From contig CM035167.1 in NCBI GenBank assembly GCA_020205615.1, positions 139,328,568 through 139,392,567 of the forward strand: DNA of 64,000 bases, in the 5' to 3' direction. Source of the stretch: Panax quinquefolius. Its lineage: Eukaryota > Streptophyta > Magnoliopsida > Apiales > Araliaceae. A model generated the notes under the pieces. The model saw only the letters and a list, made by a program, of their open reading frames with translations, was not told the DNA's origin and searched no databases. The position numbers were made by a program, and so were the translations under genes. Shown in pieces: positions 12,284-24,488 of this stretch (the stretch's first letter is position 1; each line of letters starts with the position of its first letter).

Positions 12284-13897
12284 TAACAGCCGCATACACT
12301 CCTCAATAAAACGATGTTGCGGAGAGGAAGAATCGAACTATCATGAATATGGTTCGAAGTATGCTTTCAGGGAAGAAGATTCCAAAAACCTTACGGCTGA
12401 AATAGTGAATTAGACGATTCATGTTCTCAACAGGAGTCCAACTCTTGCAGTGAAGAACAAAACTCCAGAAGAAGCTTAGAGCGGATTCAAACCATCTGTG
12501 GATCACTTCAGGGTGTTTGGGTGTGTATCTCATGTACATATTCCTCATTGCAAGAGGACAAAGCTTGATGGCAAGAGTATAAGATGTGTTTTACTTGGAG
12601 TTAGTGAGGAGTCAAAGGCATACAGGTTGTATGATCCAATTTCTCAAAAGATTATTATAAGTAGAGATGTGGTTTTTGAAGAAGACAACAGTTGGGATTG
12701 GGACAAAAGTCATGAGGAAGCTATTTTGGCCGACTTGGATTTGGGCGACAATGACAATGACAAAGAACTAGATGCAGATGCTGAAAACAGAGATGATGCA
12801 GGTGCTGTAAATGGAGATGCTGCTGAAATTGATGGCTTGAATGGGTCAGATGAAGGAAATTCATATAGCACAAGTGAAGATCCTTCATTTGAATCTCGTG
12901 AACAAAGGCAGAGAAGGCAACCAAGTTGGATGAAGAAATATGTAAGTGGAGAAGGTTTATCCAAGGAAGAAGACATGACAAATTTAGTCTTGTTTGCAGC
13001 AAATGATCCAGTTCTATTCGAAGAGGCAGTAAGAGATGCAAAGTGGAAAACAGCGATGGATGTGGAGATTGAAGCTATAGAGAAAAATGATACTTGGGAA
13101 TTGATGAATTTGAGAAGATTGGTGTGAAATGGGTGTATAAGACCAAACTCAATGAAAATGGTAAGGTGGAGAAGTACAAAACACGTTTGGTTGCAAAGGG
13201 TTACACACAAAAGCATGGCGTGGACTACACTGAGGTTTTTGCACTCAGAAGTACGCAGAGACGATTCGATTGGTAGTTTCTCTTGCAAATTTCGTAAAAG
13301 GTGGACAATTTTTCAGCTAGATGTAAAGTCAGCCTTCCTTCATGGAGAACTAAGTGAAGATGTTTTCATCGAGCAACCTTCTGGTTATGAGAAGAAAGAT
13401 GATGAACAGAAAGTGTACAGGTTAAAGAAGGTTCTATACGGACTAAAATAAGCTCCACGAGCTTGGTATAGTCGGATAGAGTCTTATTTTACTAAAGAAG
13501 GTTTCGAGAGGTGTCCTTATGAGCACACTTTGTTTATCAAAACTGGAGAAGGAGGAAAAATTCTAATTATTTGTCTTTATGTGGATGACTTGATTTTCCT
13601 TGGTATAGAAGCGATGCAAAGATCAGAGGATATTTTCATCTGTCAAAGGAAGTATACACAGGAGGTGTTGAAAAGGTTTGATATAGATAAATGCAATTCA
13701 GTTCATAATCCAATTGTTCCAGGTTGTAAACTCATGAGAGATGAGAATGGTGTAAGGGTGGATAGTAGTCGTTACAAGCAAATAGTAGGCAGTCTAATGT
13801 ATTTGACTGCTACTCGACCCGACATTATGTTTGTGGTGAGTCTTCTTAGTAGGTATATGGATCATCCCACAGAGCTTCATCTTCAAGCAGCCAAGAG
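12284..13897 (+). pseudogene. Ty1/copia pol, integrase end and reverse transcriptase (broken)
   Basis: Plus-strand copia polyprotein. Integrase residues TAAYTPQ, DVAERKNRTIM and VRSMLSGKKIPKT appear from 12286, then a long clean frame 12498-13127 (HFRVFGCVSHVHIPH, SWDWDKSHEEA, an acidic linker, WKTAMDVEIEAIEKNDTWEL). RT follows in shifted frames: KWVYKTKLNENGKVEKYKTR, FQLDVKSAFLHGEL, and the catalytic box LYVDD at 13575-13589. Lesions: TAA at 12307-12309 and at 13449-13451, both where the family has glutamine (CAA to TAA); frameshifts near 12400, 13110 and 13250; and an in-frame loss of the stretch after YVDD. The sequence stops at 13897, where the CACTA element enters, and resumes at 60718. 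The copia 5' LTR and gag are not in view. Confidence 0.9.
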
Positions 13898-14515
13898 CAC
13901 TACAAAAAAAAGGCCTATCTACGACCGCCTATCAGCGATCGATTTTAGTGGCAGATAGCCATCAGCGACCGAATGCGGTCGTTGATAGGCGTCGCACAAA
14001 ATCTGGTCGCTGATGTGCACATCAGCGACCACCTTTAGCGACGGACATATCTGCGGACCAGATGGGGAGCGACGGAAAAGACAAATCCGGTCATTAAGTC
14101 GAGTCAAGATGGTCGGGACCAAAGGCGGCGTGGTCCACGTGTCGGCCGATGGTATCGCCGACCGAGTCGATGTTGATTTCCTCGTTACATATGGCCGTCA
14201 AGCTAATAAATATCAATGACCGCACGCGACGCCGTTATCAAAAAAAAATATAATCGTGTTTTCTTCGCTGCGAGAATTCCCAAAAAACATGCACTGCTTT
14301 GTATTGCTTATACACACATACACAACAAGATAAACAACATACATAATAATATAAACATCCATTGTCCACCAACACATACACCAAACTAGTTTCAAAACTA
14401 GTTTAAATAACATAACTGAATATACAAGTTATAAACATACACATGCAATAATAATTTTTCAAAACTTGTTTAAGTAACATACATACATCCAAAGAATAAC
14501 TTGTGAAAGTACAAG
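13898..14515. repeat. CACTA left end with subterminal GCGACC repeats
   Basis: From the terminal CACTACAAAAAA inward, GCGACC or its complement GGTCGC recurs in both orientations to about 14105, including a perfect palindrome at 14005-14030 and the imperfect pair around 13965-13982. Such clustered subterminal motifs are where En/Spm transposase binds in studied members. The inner part (14110-14515) shows no gene; on the minus strand it would be the 3' end of the transposase transcript. It stops at the array's LTR (14516). Confidence 0.82.
14005..14030. repeat. Perfect 26-bp palindrome in CACTA subterminal region
   Basis: Each half-site is GGTCGCTGATGTG, and the full 26 bases equal their own reverse complement. 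It embeds two inverted GCGACC motifs and could form a cruciform or a paired transposase-binding site; function is inferred only. Confidence 0.85.
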
Positions 14516-17120
14516 TGTGACGCCCCCAAAATAGGTATACATCACCCATTCTGAGTTGTCAATACATGGTATAGAAACAATTACAACTTTATTATTACAA
14601 TGAAGAAAGCTGTGAGTTTGAATACAAATATTATCTTCTAGATAATATCTATACTCAAATAAATCCTCATCACATTTATTGATACATTATTTTACAAAAA
14701 TGGTGAGGACTACTAAACAATTCTCTCTAGAACCTTCATTCTATACCCCTTTACTGTACTCGCTTATATTCTCGCCTCACGAGAAGAAAAATGGAACAAA
14801 AAGGAAAAGGGTGAGCTCAACTAGCCCGGTAAAGAATATTATGACTAAGATAATATACAACAAATTATCGTTAGTCTTCAACGAGGAAAAATCTAATAGA
14901 ATACAATAGGCAAACAAATTTTAAATCAATATTCGCAATGAAATAATAATTCATTAGAAGAGTTAAGTAGAGAATGCAAACTACTATCTTCTATGTATGA
15001 ATTTAAAAGTTCATCGTCTATCTTTTATCCCAGTAACTTCAATCAATATATATACGGAATCAAATATTCATCTTTGCACACTGAGGCCAAAGATATTCAT
15101 CGATTGGTCACGCTCATCTAAACACTGTTCATCTTTGCACTACTGACCAAAGATATTCTTGAAATCATTCATCTTTGCACTACTGAGCCAAAGATATTCC
15201 ATAATATCATCATTTAAGATGAAGATGATGAAAATATTTTTAAAGAAAGCGAATCCGGTGAAACAAAATGACAAGGATTAAGGATTAAGGATTCGTGTAC
15301 TTTGTTTTATCCACGTCCAAAAAAATACCTCAAAATAATTATAGTGGTGTAAAATTCAAGAATGATCAAAACATGGATACAATCAAAGCTAGTATCCACA
15401 ATAGATATTTTAGACGAAAGAAAAATTTTTCATTTTTCGATGAATAAAGGCCAGTGATTCGTGAATAAGATCAGTATCGTGAATAAGTCAGTATCGTGAA
15501 TAAGTAACTCAGACACCAAAAGTTCCAAATTTGATAAAAACTTCAGATCAATATTTCAAAGATAATGATATTGAAGAAATAATATCATTACGAAAAATAA
15601 TAATATCCCCTTACCTCGAAATATCAAGATTTCTAATTTAAACACAGGATATAAAGCTATGACTTGAACTTGCACAGTATAGCAATACTCAAAGTATACT
15701 CAAAATACTCACAAGAATATTTCGATAATATAGAGAGAAAACTCGATTTACGGTGTGATTTTCAATTCTAACCTAAGCACCCTATTTATAGGAAATTGCT
15801 TAGAACACCAAAAAGAGAAAATTTAATAAAATATTAATAAATTTATATAAATCATACATAAACTTGGAAATTCTAATTTCAGCATATTTTTCAACACATG
15901 TGCCTACCAACCAACCACAAAAACGTTTTTGTTATTTTAAACAATTAAAACTTTCAAAAATCAATTATTTGAACTCAGAACTTCAATAATTCACAATAAA
16001 TAGCCCTTTTTTGTCGAGAAAATTTGAAACTCATGAATTTTTATAGGAAATTCAATTTCTACAACTTTGCGTAAGAAAGTTTTTCCAAATTCCAAATAAA
16101 AATTGACCGAAATCCACAAACCAGGCGATTTTCTGTGCTATAATCAAATTTCGATCAATAAATGGGGTCCACCAGACATGTTTAACATGTTTTAAACATT
16201 TATTGCAACAAAAATACTCTTCCTCCTCGTATACTCATATATCCCACATTTGTTGTAAAAAAAATATCACCATTATTATATTATTAAAATATAATAATAT
16301 ATTTAAACGAATTATTTAATCGAAAAAGATAAAATTTCAATTTTCAACAATTGTCACATTAAAAATTTTCTCCATCTATATCCACATAAAATCAATATTT
16401 TTCTCATCATATGAATCAATAATTAATTATTCACAAATAATATTACAGAATCCATGATATTGACAACGAGCAGTTCAGGAAAGAGGGGCTTTCAATAAGA
16501 ATTTCTTCTTCTTGGTAGCTTGATTAGGTGACCAAACCTCTCCTTAGAGCAGAACTTTCTAGACATTGCCAATAATATTATCTAATAATATTATGCAGAT
16601 AATATGAATTATTGCTTCGATAATGAAAAAATGCGTGTAATGACAATTATTGAAACAACAAAGAATATAAAATATCAACGCAAACAATTATTAAATCAAT
16701 AAAAATCTTGAGCAGTAATTATCGTAACCATTATTGAGTAGTGCCTTCTTACGTAAGAATCAATAATTGGTGCAATACTGGTATCTTCTTGTGTTTTAAC
16801 CACCGAGTATTTTAACAAAGATTACTTGATGAATAACTACGTAGTTATTTTTAAACAACTTATATTTGTCGTTTTCATCATCCAATCGCTTTTACGTTAT
16901 GGGGCCCACAAAAGATGCGTCGTGCATTTAATATTCCCGATGCAAGAAAATTCCAAGACCAAACGAATATTCCCCGACAACAATGAATATTTTATAACCA
17001 CTTGCTTATTTTGAAATATTTGCGTATTTTACCCATAACTATCCACATTAATCAAATCAACCCTTACTATTTCAAAATAGAGAAAATTAAATTTCATTAA
17101 TAATAAGTTGGGGTCTTACA
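14516..17120 (-). repeat. Array left LTR h1 (family 2)
   Basis: Bounded by TGTGACGCCCCC (14516) and GGGGTCTTACA (17120), then the polypurine-tract complement CCTCCCCTCC. Length 2605 bp, TATA complement at 15780-15789. Diagnostic words separating it from the nested LTR at 17382 are AATAAATTTATATAAATC (about 15837) and TTCACAAATAATATTACAG (about 16430). The leader part (15060-15200) has three small inverted repeats, ATCTTTG/CAAAGAT. Confidence 0.9.
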
Positions 17121-17381
17121 ACCTCCCCTCCTTATGAAATTTCGTCCTCGAAATTGACGTACGTACCTGGTGTTTCGAAAAGGTGAGGATACCTCGCTTT
17201 CATTTTCGTTTCCAATTCCGTGTCATTTCCTCTATAGCATGATTCCTCCACAAAACTTTAACTTGTGGTATGACCTTTGCGCGTAGGACATGCTCCTTCC
17301 TATCCAAGATCTTAACAGGTACCTCCTCATACGTTAAGTCTCCAGCTATTTCATCCGGTTCTAACTCTATAACGTGGTTCG
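17121..17381 (-). pseudogene. Array integrase C-terminal chromodomain-like tail
   Basis: Polypurine tract at 17121-17131, then the end of the polyprotein. An open minus-strand frame contains HVIELEPDEIAGDLTYEEV, PVKILDRKEHVLRAKVI and VLWRNHAIEEMT. This is the aromatic/acidic pattern of the integrase C-terminus and chromodomain of plant chromoviruses (Tekay, Reina and CRM relatives). The block ends at 17381, where LTR N is inserted; the duplication GTTCG is at 17377-17381. The protein segment would bind modified histones and direct integration to heterochromatin in family members. Confidence 0.82.
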
Positions 17382-19984
17382 TGTGACGCCCCCAAAATAG
17401 GTATACATCACCCATTCTGAGTTGTCAATACTTGGTACAGAAACAACTACAACTTTATTATTACAACATATAAACTGTGAGTTTAAATACATATATTGCC
17501 ATCTAGACAATATCCACACACAAATAAATCCCCATCATAATTATTGATACATTATTTTACAAAATGGTGAGGACTACTAAACAACTCTCTCTAGAACCTT
17601 CATTCCATACCCGACTAAGTACTGCCACATTCATTCGCCTCGAGAAGAAAAAATGGAACAACAAGGAAAAGGGTGAGCTCAACTAGCCGATAAAGAATAT
17701 TATGACTAAGATAATATACAACAAATTATCGTTAGTCTTCAACAGGAAAAATCTAATAGAATACTGATAAGCAACAAATTTTAAATCAATATTCGCAATG
17801 TGAAATAATAATTCATTAGAAGAGTTAAGTAGAGAATGCAAACTACTATCTTCTATGTATGAATTTAAAAGTTCATAGTCTATCTTTTATCCCGCAACAT
17901 CAATCAACATACATACGGAATCCAAAATTCATCTTTGCACTCTGAGCCAAAGATATTCATCGATTGGTCATGCTTCATCTAAACACTGTTCATCTTTGCA
18001 CTACGGGCCAAAGATATTCATCGAAATCATTCATCTTTGCACTACAAGCCAAAGATATTCAATAATATCATCATTTAAGACCGAGGATGATGAAAAATAT
18101 TTTAAAAAAAGCGAATCCAAAGTGAAACAAAATGACAAGGATTAAGGATTAAGGATTCAGTACTTTGTTGTATCCGTGTCCAAAAATACCTCAAAAATAA
18201 TCATAGTGGTGTAAAATTCAAGAATGATCAAAACATGGATACAATCAAAGCTAGTATCCACAATAGATATTTTAGGCGAAAAGGAAAATTTTCATTTTTA
18301 GATGAATAGTGTCGTGATTCGTGAATAAGTGTCAGATATCGTGAATAGTAGTCAGTAATATCGTGAATAGTAACTCCGACACCAAAAGTTCCAAATTTGA
18401 TAAAACTTGGATCAATATTTCAAAGATAATGATATTGAAGAAATAATATCATTACGAAAAAAATAATATCCCTTACCTCGAAAAATCGATCTTAAATTAA
18501 AACACCAGGATATAAAGGCTATGACTTGAACTTGCACCGTATAGCAATACTCAAATTATACTCAAAATACTCACAAGAATACGCTCGATAATATAGAGAG
18601 AGAAAACTTCAGTTTCAGGTGTGATTTTCAATTCTAACCTAAGCACCCTATTTATAGGAAAATACTTAGAAAACCAAAGCAGAAAATTTAATATAATAAT
18701 AATATATATAATAATATTTTCTACGCACACAAATCTGGTCCAAACTTCAGCCACACATGTGCCAAAAACAATAAAAACGTTTTTCTTAATAAAAATAATT
18801 AAAACTTCCAAAAATCAATTATTTCGGAGCTTCGGAACTTCAATAATTCGTAATAAATAGCCCTTTATCAAAAAATTCAAATCTCACGTCTTTTTATAGG
18901 AAATTCAATTCTCTACAACTTTGCAGAAGAAAGTTTTTCCAAATTCCAAGCAGAAATTGATTGAAATCCACAAACAAAGCGATTTTTCTGTGCTATAATC
19001 AAATTTCGATCGATAAATGGGGTCCACCAGACATATTTAACATGTTTTAAACATTTATTGCAACAAAAATACTCTTCCTCCTCAGTATACTCATATATCC
19101 CACATTCGTTGTAAAAATATCACCATTATTATATTATTAAAATAATATATTTAAATGAATTATTTTATCGAAAAAGATAAAATATTAATTTTCAACAATT
19201 GTCATTTTAAAATTTTCTCCATCTATATCCACATAAAATCAATATTTTCCTCATCATATAAATCAATAATTAATTATTCACAATTAATATTAGAGAATCA
19301 CAAAGATCTTGTGACGGTAGTTCATTGGAAGAGGGGCTTTCAATAAAGATTTCTCCTTCTTGGTGGCATGATTAGGTGACCAAACCTCTCCTTATGCGAA
19401 CTTTCTAGACATTGCCAATAATGTTATCTAATAATATTATTAGGATAATATGAATTATTGCTCGATAATGAAAAATCTTGTGTAATGATAATTATATAAC
19501 AATAATATAAAATATCAACGCAACAATTATTAAATCGATAAAATATTGAGCAAGAATTATCGTAACCATTATTGAGTAGTGCTTTCTTCACGTAAGAATC
19601 AATAATTGGTGCAATCTGGTATCTTCTTGTGTTTTAACCACCGAGTATTTTAACGAAGATTAACTGTGAACAACTACGCAGATTATTTTTAAACAACTTT
19701 TTTTTTTTTTTGTCGTTTTCTTCCACCAATCGCTTTCAAGTTATGGGGCCCACTTATGGTCATTTCTTGCAGTAAATCGTACGAATATTCCCCGACAAAG
19801 TCACAGAATATTCCACGACCAAACGAATATTTCCGACAACAATGAATATTTTATAACCACTTGCTTATTTTGAAATATTTGCGTATTTTACCCATAACTA
19901 TCCACATTAATCAAATCAACCCTTACTATTTCAAAATAATAAATAGAAAATTAAATTTCATTAATAATAAGTTGGGGTCTTACG
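17382..19984 (-). repeat. Solo LTR N nested in the integrase region
   Basis: A 2603-bp LTR, TGTGACGCCCCC to GGGGTCTTAC, in the same orientation as its host. Left flank is GTTCG and right flank GATTCGGGTC, an imperfect version of the same target. No polypurine tract follows it; instead the host integrase region resumes, so this is a solo LTR left by LTR-LTR recombination. Diagnostic words are TTCACAATTAATATTAG (about 19277) and AATATATATAATAATATTTT (about 18700). TATA complement at 18648-18657. Confidence 0.87.
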
Positions 19985-21260
19985 GATTCGGGTCTTTCAC
20001 ATATTTCTGAAATACGAGATATGTGAAACACATTATGAACACGAGACATACTCGAAAGGTAACGCAAGTCTCATAAGGCTACATTTCCTACTCATTCGAG
20101 AATTTGAAATGGACCAATAAATCGTGGATTGAGCTTTCCTCTTTTCCCAAATCTTGTAACTCCCTTCCATGGAGAAACTTCGCAACAATACATGATCCCT
20201 TATACTAAATTCCACGTCCTTTCGATGAAGATCCGCATAACTCTTTTGTCGATCTTGTGCCGTTTGTATCGTTGTCGAATCATTTGGATCTTTTCCGTAA
20301 ATCATACGTACCAACTCGGGTCCCAACAATGTTGCTTCACCCACTTCGTCCCAACATCTTTGGAGAAGCGACATTTTCGTCCATATAATGCTTGAATGGG
20401 GCCACACCTATACTTGCACGATAAGCTGTTGTTGTAGGAGAATTCACCGATGGTAAATACTTATCAACCGCCTTGAAGTCTCAGGACCATGAGTCTTAAT
20501 AGATCTTCAAGAGTTTGAATAGTCCTCTCTCGATTGTCCGTCTGGTTTGAGGATGGTATGCTTAACCGAAATAAATCCGTGCCCATAGCTTTTTGCAAGC
20601 TAACCCAAAATCTTGAAGTGAATCTTGGGTCACGATCCGAAACTATGGATCTTGGCATGCCATGTAACCTCACAATCTCATTTACATACATACTAGCAAG
20701 GCGTTCGAGGAATAAGTCTCCGTGTCGGCAAGAAATGAAAGCGAGACTTGGTTAATCTATCAACAATAACCCAAATAGCATTGATGCCTTGAGAAACCGT
20801 AGGAAGACCCAGAATGCTGAAATCCATGGTAATGTGTTCCCACTTCCATTTCGGAATCTCAAGTTGTTGCAACGGACCCTTAGGTACTAGATGCTCTCGC
20901 CTTTACATGTTGGCCGATTAAACACATCGAGATAAACTTTGCAATCTCTCTCTTCATATTGTTCCACCAAAATGTATGTAGAAGATCACGATACATTTTG
21001 GTACTTCCGAGATGGATTGCAAATGGTGTATTGTGTGCCTCCATCATAATCTTGTACTTCAAATCAGTCGTTAGGGACACAAAGTCTAGAGTGGACTCAA
21101 GTATTCCTTCTTCATCAATTCTCGCCCTTAGGAATAGCTCCTTCTTGTACTTTTTCTTCTTCATACGCGCATCGGAATTGGGTGGCTGGAAAGCAACCTT
21201 AACTTTTTCTATTAAAGTTGGCTCTGTCGTATACTTGACATCATCGCACTCATTCCCACA
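19985..21260 (-). pseudogene. Array copy 1: integrase (broken)
   Basis: Read leftward from 21260: the zinc-binding region has AHNTPFAIHLGSTKMYRDLL, FWWNNMKREIAKFIS and CLIG (second cysteine replaced by glycine) at 20880-21035. The first catalytic aspartate falls in an ITMDF-like block near 20825-20850, and an [15 protein letters not shown] block lies near 20740-20790. The second aspartate is in SDRDPRFTSRFW at 20600-20650, and the glutamate lies in the ERTIQTLEDLLRLMV block near 20490-20530. WDEVGEATLLGPELVRM follows at about 20300. Frames change several times but the catalytic triad positions can all be placed. A near-identical second copy lies at 36142-37047 and 39877-40260. Confidence 0.85.
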
Positions 21261-22450
21261 TATGATCTTCTACTCAACGCGTCACTACCACGTTCGCTTT
21301 TCCGGGATGGTATTGAATAGTGTGGTCGTAGTCTTTCAATAGCTCGAGCAGCAACGTCATTTGCCGCATGTTGAGTTCTTTTGAGTGAAGAAATATTTAA
21401 GGCTTTTTATGGTGCGAATATATCTCCACTTTCTCCCCATATAGATAGTGCCTCCATATCTTTAAGCGAAAAGCTTATTGCCGCTAACTCTAGATCATGA
21501 GTATGATAATTCCTCTCATACTCTTTAAGTTATCATGAGGCATAGGCTATGACTTTCCCACGTTGCATGAGAACACATCCTAACCCTTTGCGAAGCGAAG
21601 CATCGTTGTAGATAACAAATCCATCCGAACCGGATGGTATTGTTAGAACAGTCTTGAAATAAGTCTCCTCTTAAGCTCTTGGAAACACTTCTCGCATTCT
21701 TCGCTCCAAAGCGAATTTTGTATCCTTCCGAAAGTTAAATTTGGGTTAATGGAGTAGCGATTCGAGAAAACCCTTCCACGAATCTCGATAATAACCACTA
21801 GACCGTAAAGCTACGTATTTTGGTCACCGACTTGGTTGCTCCCAACTTTGTATTGCTTCAATCTTGGCAGGGTCCACGGATACTCCATGTTTTGACACCA
21901 CGTGCCCAAGAAATGCTACTTCCTCAAGCCGAACTCGCATTTCTTCAATTTGGCATATAGTTTGTTTTCACGAAGCCTTTGGAGTACCAAACTTCAAATG
22001 GTGCTCATGATGTTCACGACTTTTGAATATATGAGGATGTCATCAATAAAGACAACAACAAAACCGATCCAAATATTCCTTGAATACTCGGTTCATCATA
22101 TCCATGAAAGTCGCAGGAGCATTAGTTAGTCCGAAAGACATGACTAAGAATTCATAATGCCCATACCGAAGTTCGAAGGCGGTCTTTGGAATATCCTCGA
22201 TTCTAATCTTCATTTGATGATTTCCGTAAGCGAAGATCGATTTTTGAAAAGAATTGTGCCCCTTGCAACTAGTCAAACAAGTCATCAATACGAGGTAGAG
22301 GATACCTATTCTTGATAGTGACATGGTTCGATTCCGATAGTCAATCTAAAGTCGCATACTCCGTCTTTCTTCTTTACTGAATAAAGCAGAGCACTCAAGG
22401 AGATGTACTAGGGACGAATGAAACCGATGTCCAACAATTCACTGTAGTTG
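21261..22450 (-). pseudogene. Array copy 1: RT and RNase H (broken)
   Basis: RT palm words at 22043-22324: [47 protein letters not shown]. The frame then slips just before the FIDD box, which is readable in the neighbouring frame near 22030-22060. RNase H remnants extend from about 21300 to 21800. Compare the second copy at 40788-41127, where the same palm and [11 protein letters not shown] stay in one frame. That difference by a single indel suggests either independent decay or sequence error. Confidence 0.84.
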
Positions 22451-22599
22451 GACCTTTAACTCTGAAGTTCAATAGAGCTATTCGATATGGGGTTTTAGAA
22501 ATGGGCTTTGTACCGGGTTCAAGATCAATAAAGAATTCAACTTCACGTTACGGGGTAGGCATCGGAAGTTCTTCAGAAATCGTCGGGAAAGTCAATAAC

Positions 22600-23080
22600 A
22601 ACAGAATATTATTCAAATTTGGCGTGTCTTTATTCAAATCCATAACATGGGCTAAGAAAGCTTGACATCCGTTTTTCAATAAGCGAATAGCTTTATGATT
22701 AGATATGATGGTGATTGAATGGTTTAGTTGCTTGAATTGCATACAACGGGTTGGTTAGGAATATAAAACTAACAACCTTACGAAAATAATCAATTTTGGC
22801 ATGATGAGTAGTTAACCAATCAATCCCTAAAATCACATCAAAAGCAAGTATCTTTAAAGAGATAAGGTCACGGTGTAAGGTGATGGTGCCAACTTGAATC
22901 AAACAAGATTTATAAGCGAGTGGATGTGATGAAAGTTTCTCTAACTGAGTTTCCACAGATAGGTCAAAGTCTAATTTCTCCGGATTCAAGTTTAAGCGTT
23001 GAGCACATGCGGGAGAGATAAATGAATGGGTAGCACCGGTGATCAAGTAAGGTATAAACTTCGCAAGAATTTATAAATAG
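22600..23080 (-). pseudogene. Array copy 1: aspartic protease (broken at active site)
   Basis: Frame 22699-23046 reads GATHSFISPACAQRLNL, KSCLIQVGTITLHRDLISL and AFDVILGIDWLTTHHAKID, the retropepsin of gypsy elements with its second conserved hydrophobic-G-I-D block. Directly upstream of ATHSF the catalytic DTG is split by one extra base (the sequence reads as ITG in frame), so the active aspartate is out of frame. Confidence 0.82.
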
Positions 23081-23089
23081 CTTACCCGT

Positions 23090-24302
23090 GATCACCTCGT
23101 TTGGGTTCTCGCATTTTGACACCACTGACAAACGCTCTTCCGGAATCGTTGGCTTTGACTTTTACGGGACGATCTTTTGAGTCACCGTCCCCATTGAACT
23201 ATGTTTATTCACTGCATAATCTCGAGCGCGATATGTCATTCCTTTCCACAATTATAGCATACCTTGAACTGTTGTGGGCGGTTTGGTGATATGTCCTCTC
23301 TTCCCCGCATTTATAGCATATGACCGGTGGTCGTTCTCCTCCCTTAGAACCGATTCACGCAAGACTTTGTCGTCTTCACATGGTCGTTGTTAAATCTCCT
23401 CTTTTAAAATCTCCTCCGACTCGCTTCTTCTATTTTCATGGTCATGATTACCACCAGTGGTTACCATTTTTTGTCCGTCTGTTTCTTTCTCCATTTGGTT
23501 ATCATTATTACATTGATTGTTATCTCTAATGCGATCATTGGTTATGGTCCCCTCGGTTGAACATACTCATTATCTCGCTCTAACAATTGAGCCTCGTTAA
23601 CAACATCCGAATAGAGAGAAACTTTATGAGAAATGAGATATTGTCGTATCTTAGGTTTCAAACCTCTCTCGAAACATCCGCGTCATCGTTCCTCATTCTC
23701 CACCAAATGAGGTCTGAACACGGATAACTCTCGCAAACTTTGCCTCGTATTTCAAGACACCGTCATGTTGTTTTGTTCTAATCGATGAACTCCACTTCCT
23801 TCATATGACGAATACTTTCGTGAAAGTATTTGTCATTAAATAGTTTCAAACGTCTCCCAAGACATCTTTGAGTGCGGTTTGGATGGGTACGCTTCACAGA
23901 GACTCCACCAAGAGTCGCCTCGCCACGGAACATAAAGGTGGCGAATGGAACCTTCTGTTTCTCCGTGCATCCCAAGACATCGAATATCTTGGTAATTTGC
24001 TTGACCCATGTTTACGCCGTGATCGGATCTCGCTTTCCCCTTAAATTACGGTGATCCCAACTCTTTGAAGCTGCTTGGTTTGTGACAACCCGTGAATTGC
24101 TATCATTTTCTCCTGTATTTTGAACACGAGTTCCCAAATCGATTTGCATGAAAGCGCAAAAAGCTTCTAAACATCCTCGTTCATCATCTACTCCGTGGTG
24201 TTGTTCACGGGAGGAACATTGCCACTGTTGCACGTTCTCCTCGTTGGTGAGTACGAGCGTCTCCACGGTCTCATTTTCATTGTTAATATTCTCATTCGAC
24301 AT
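23090..24302 (-). pseudogene. Array copy 1: Gag with zinc-knuckle region (broken)
   Basis: Probable start ATG at 24302 (MSNENINNENETVETLV), followed by capsid-like sequence with [17 protein letters not shown] and [19 protein letters not shown] (23778-23975) and a basic, serine/arginine-rich nucleocapsid region with degraded CCHC knuckles near 23200-23330. The plus-strand piece at 41128-42135 is a close relative of this block. Several frameshifts are present. Confidence 0.82.
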
Positions 24303-24472
24303 TCTCAAATCATGCCATAAAACAAGGGTTAATTAAGGAAATCAATATATCACATAATATCCCTATATCTTGACCAACTAACAAATAAGCTTAGGTAGGA
24401 CACACTAGCGAAGGATTTACTCGTCTCTCCCTCCTAGTTCTATTCCCCGATCTCCATGGAGATCATATCCCT

Positions 24473-24488
24473 AAGCTCGATACCAAGT
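24473..24488 (-). other. Primer-binding site of the array
   Basis: Minus strand ACTTGGTATCGAGCTTAGG directly inside the LTR; the initiator tRNA-Met pattern TGGTATCAGAGC with one base missing, exactly as in element A. Confidence 0.72.

Noticed and set aside
12710..13288. Minus-strand frame of 192 codons
   Set aside because: Antisense shadow of the copia acidic linker and RT; low-complexity serine/leucine content and no domain.
15060..15200. Regularly spaced repeats resembling a CRISPR array
   Set aside because: Repeat units are imperfect, the spacers are not unique, and they lie inside LTR leaders of a plant element.
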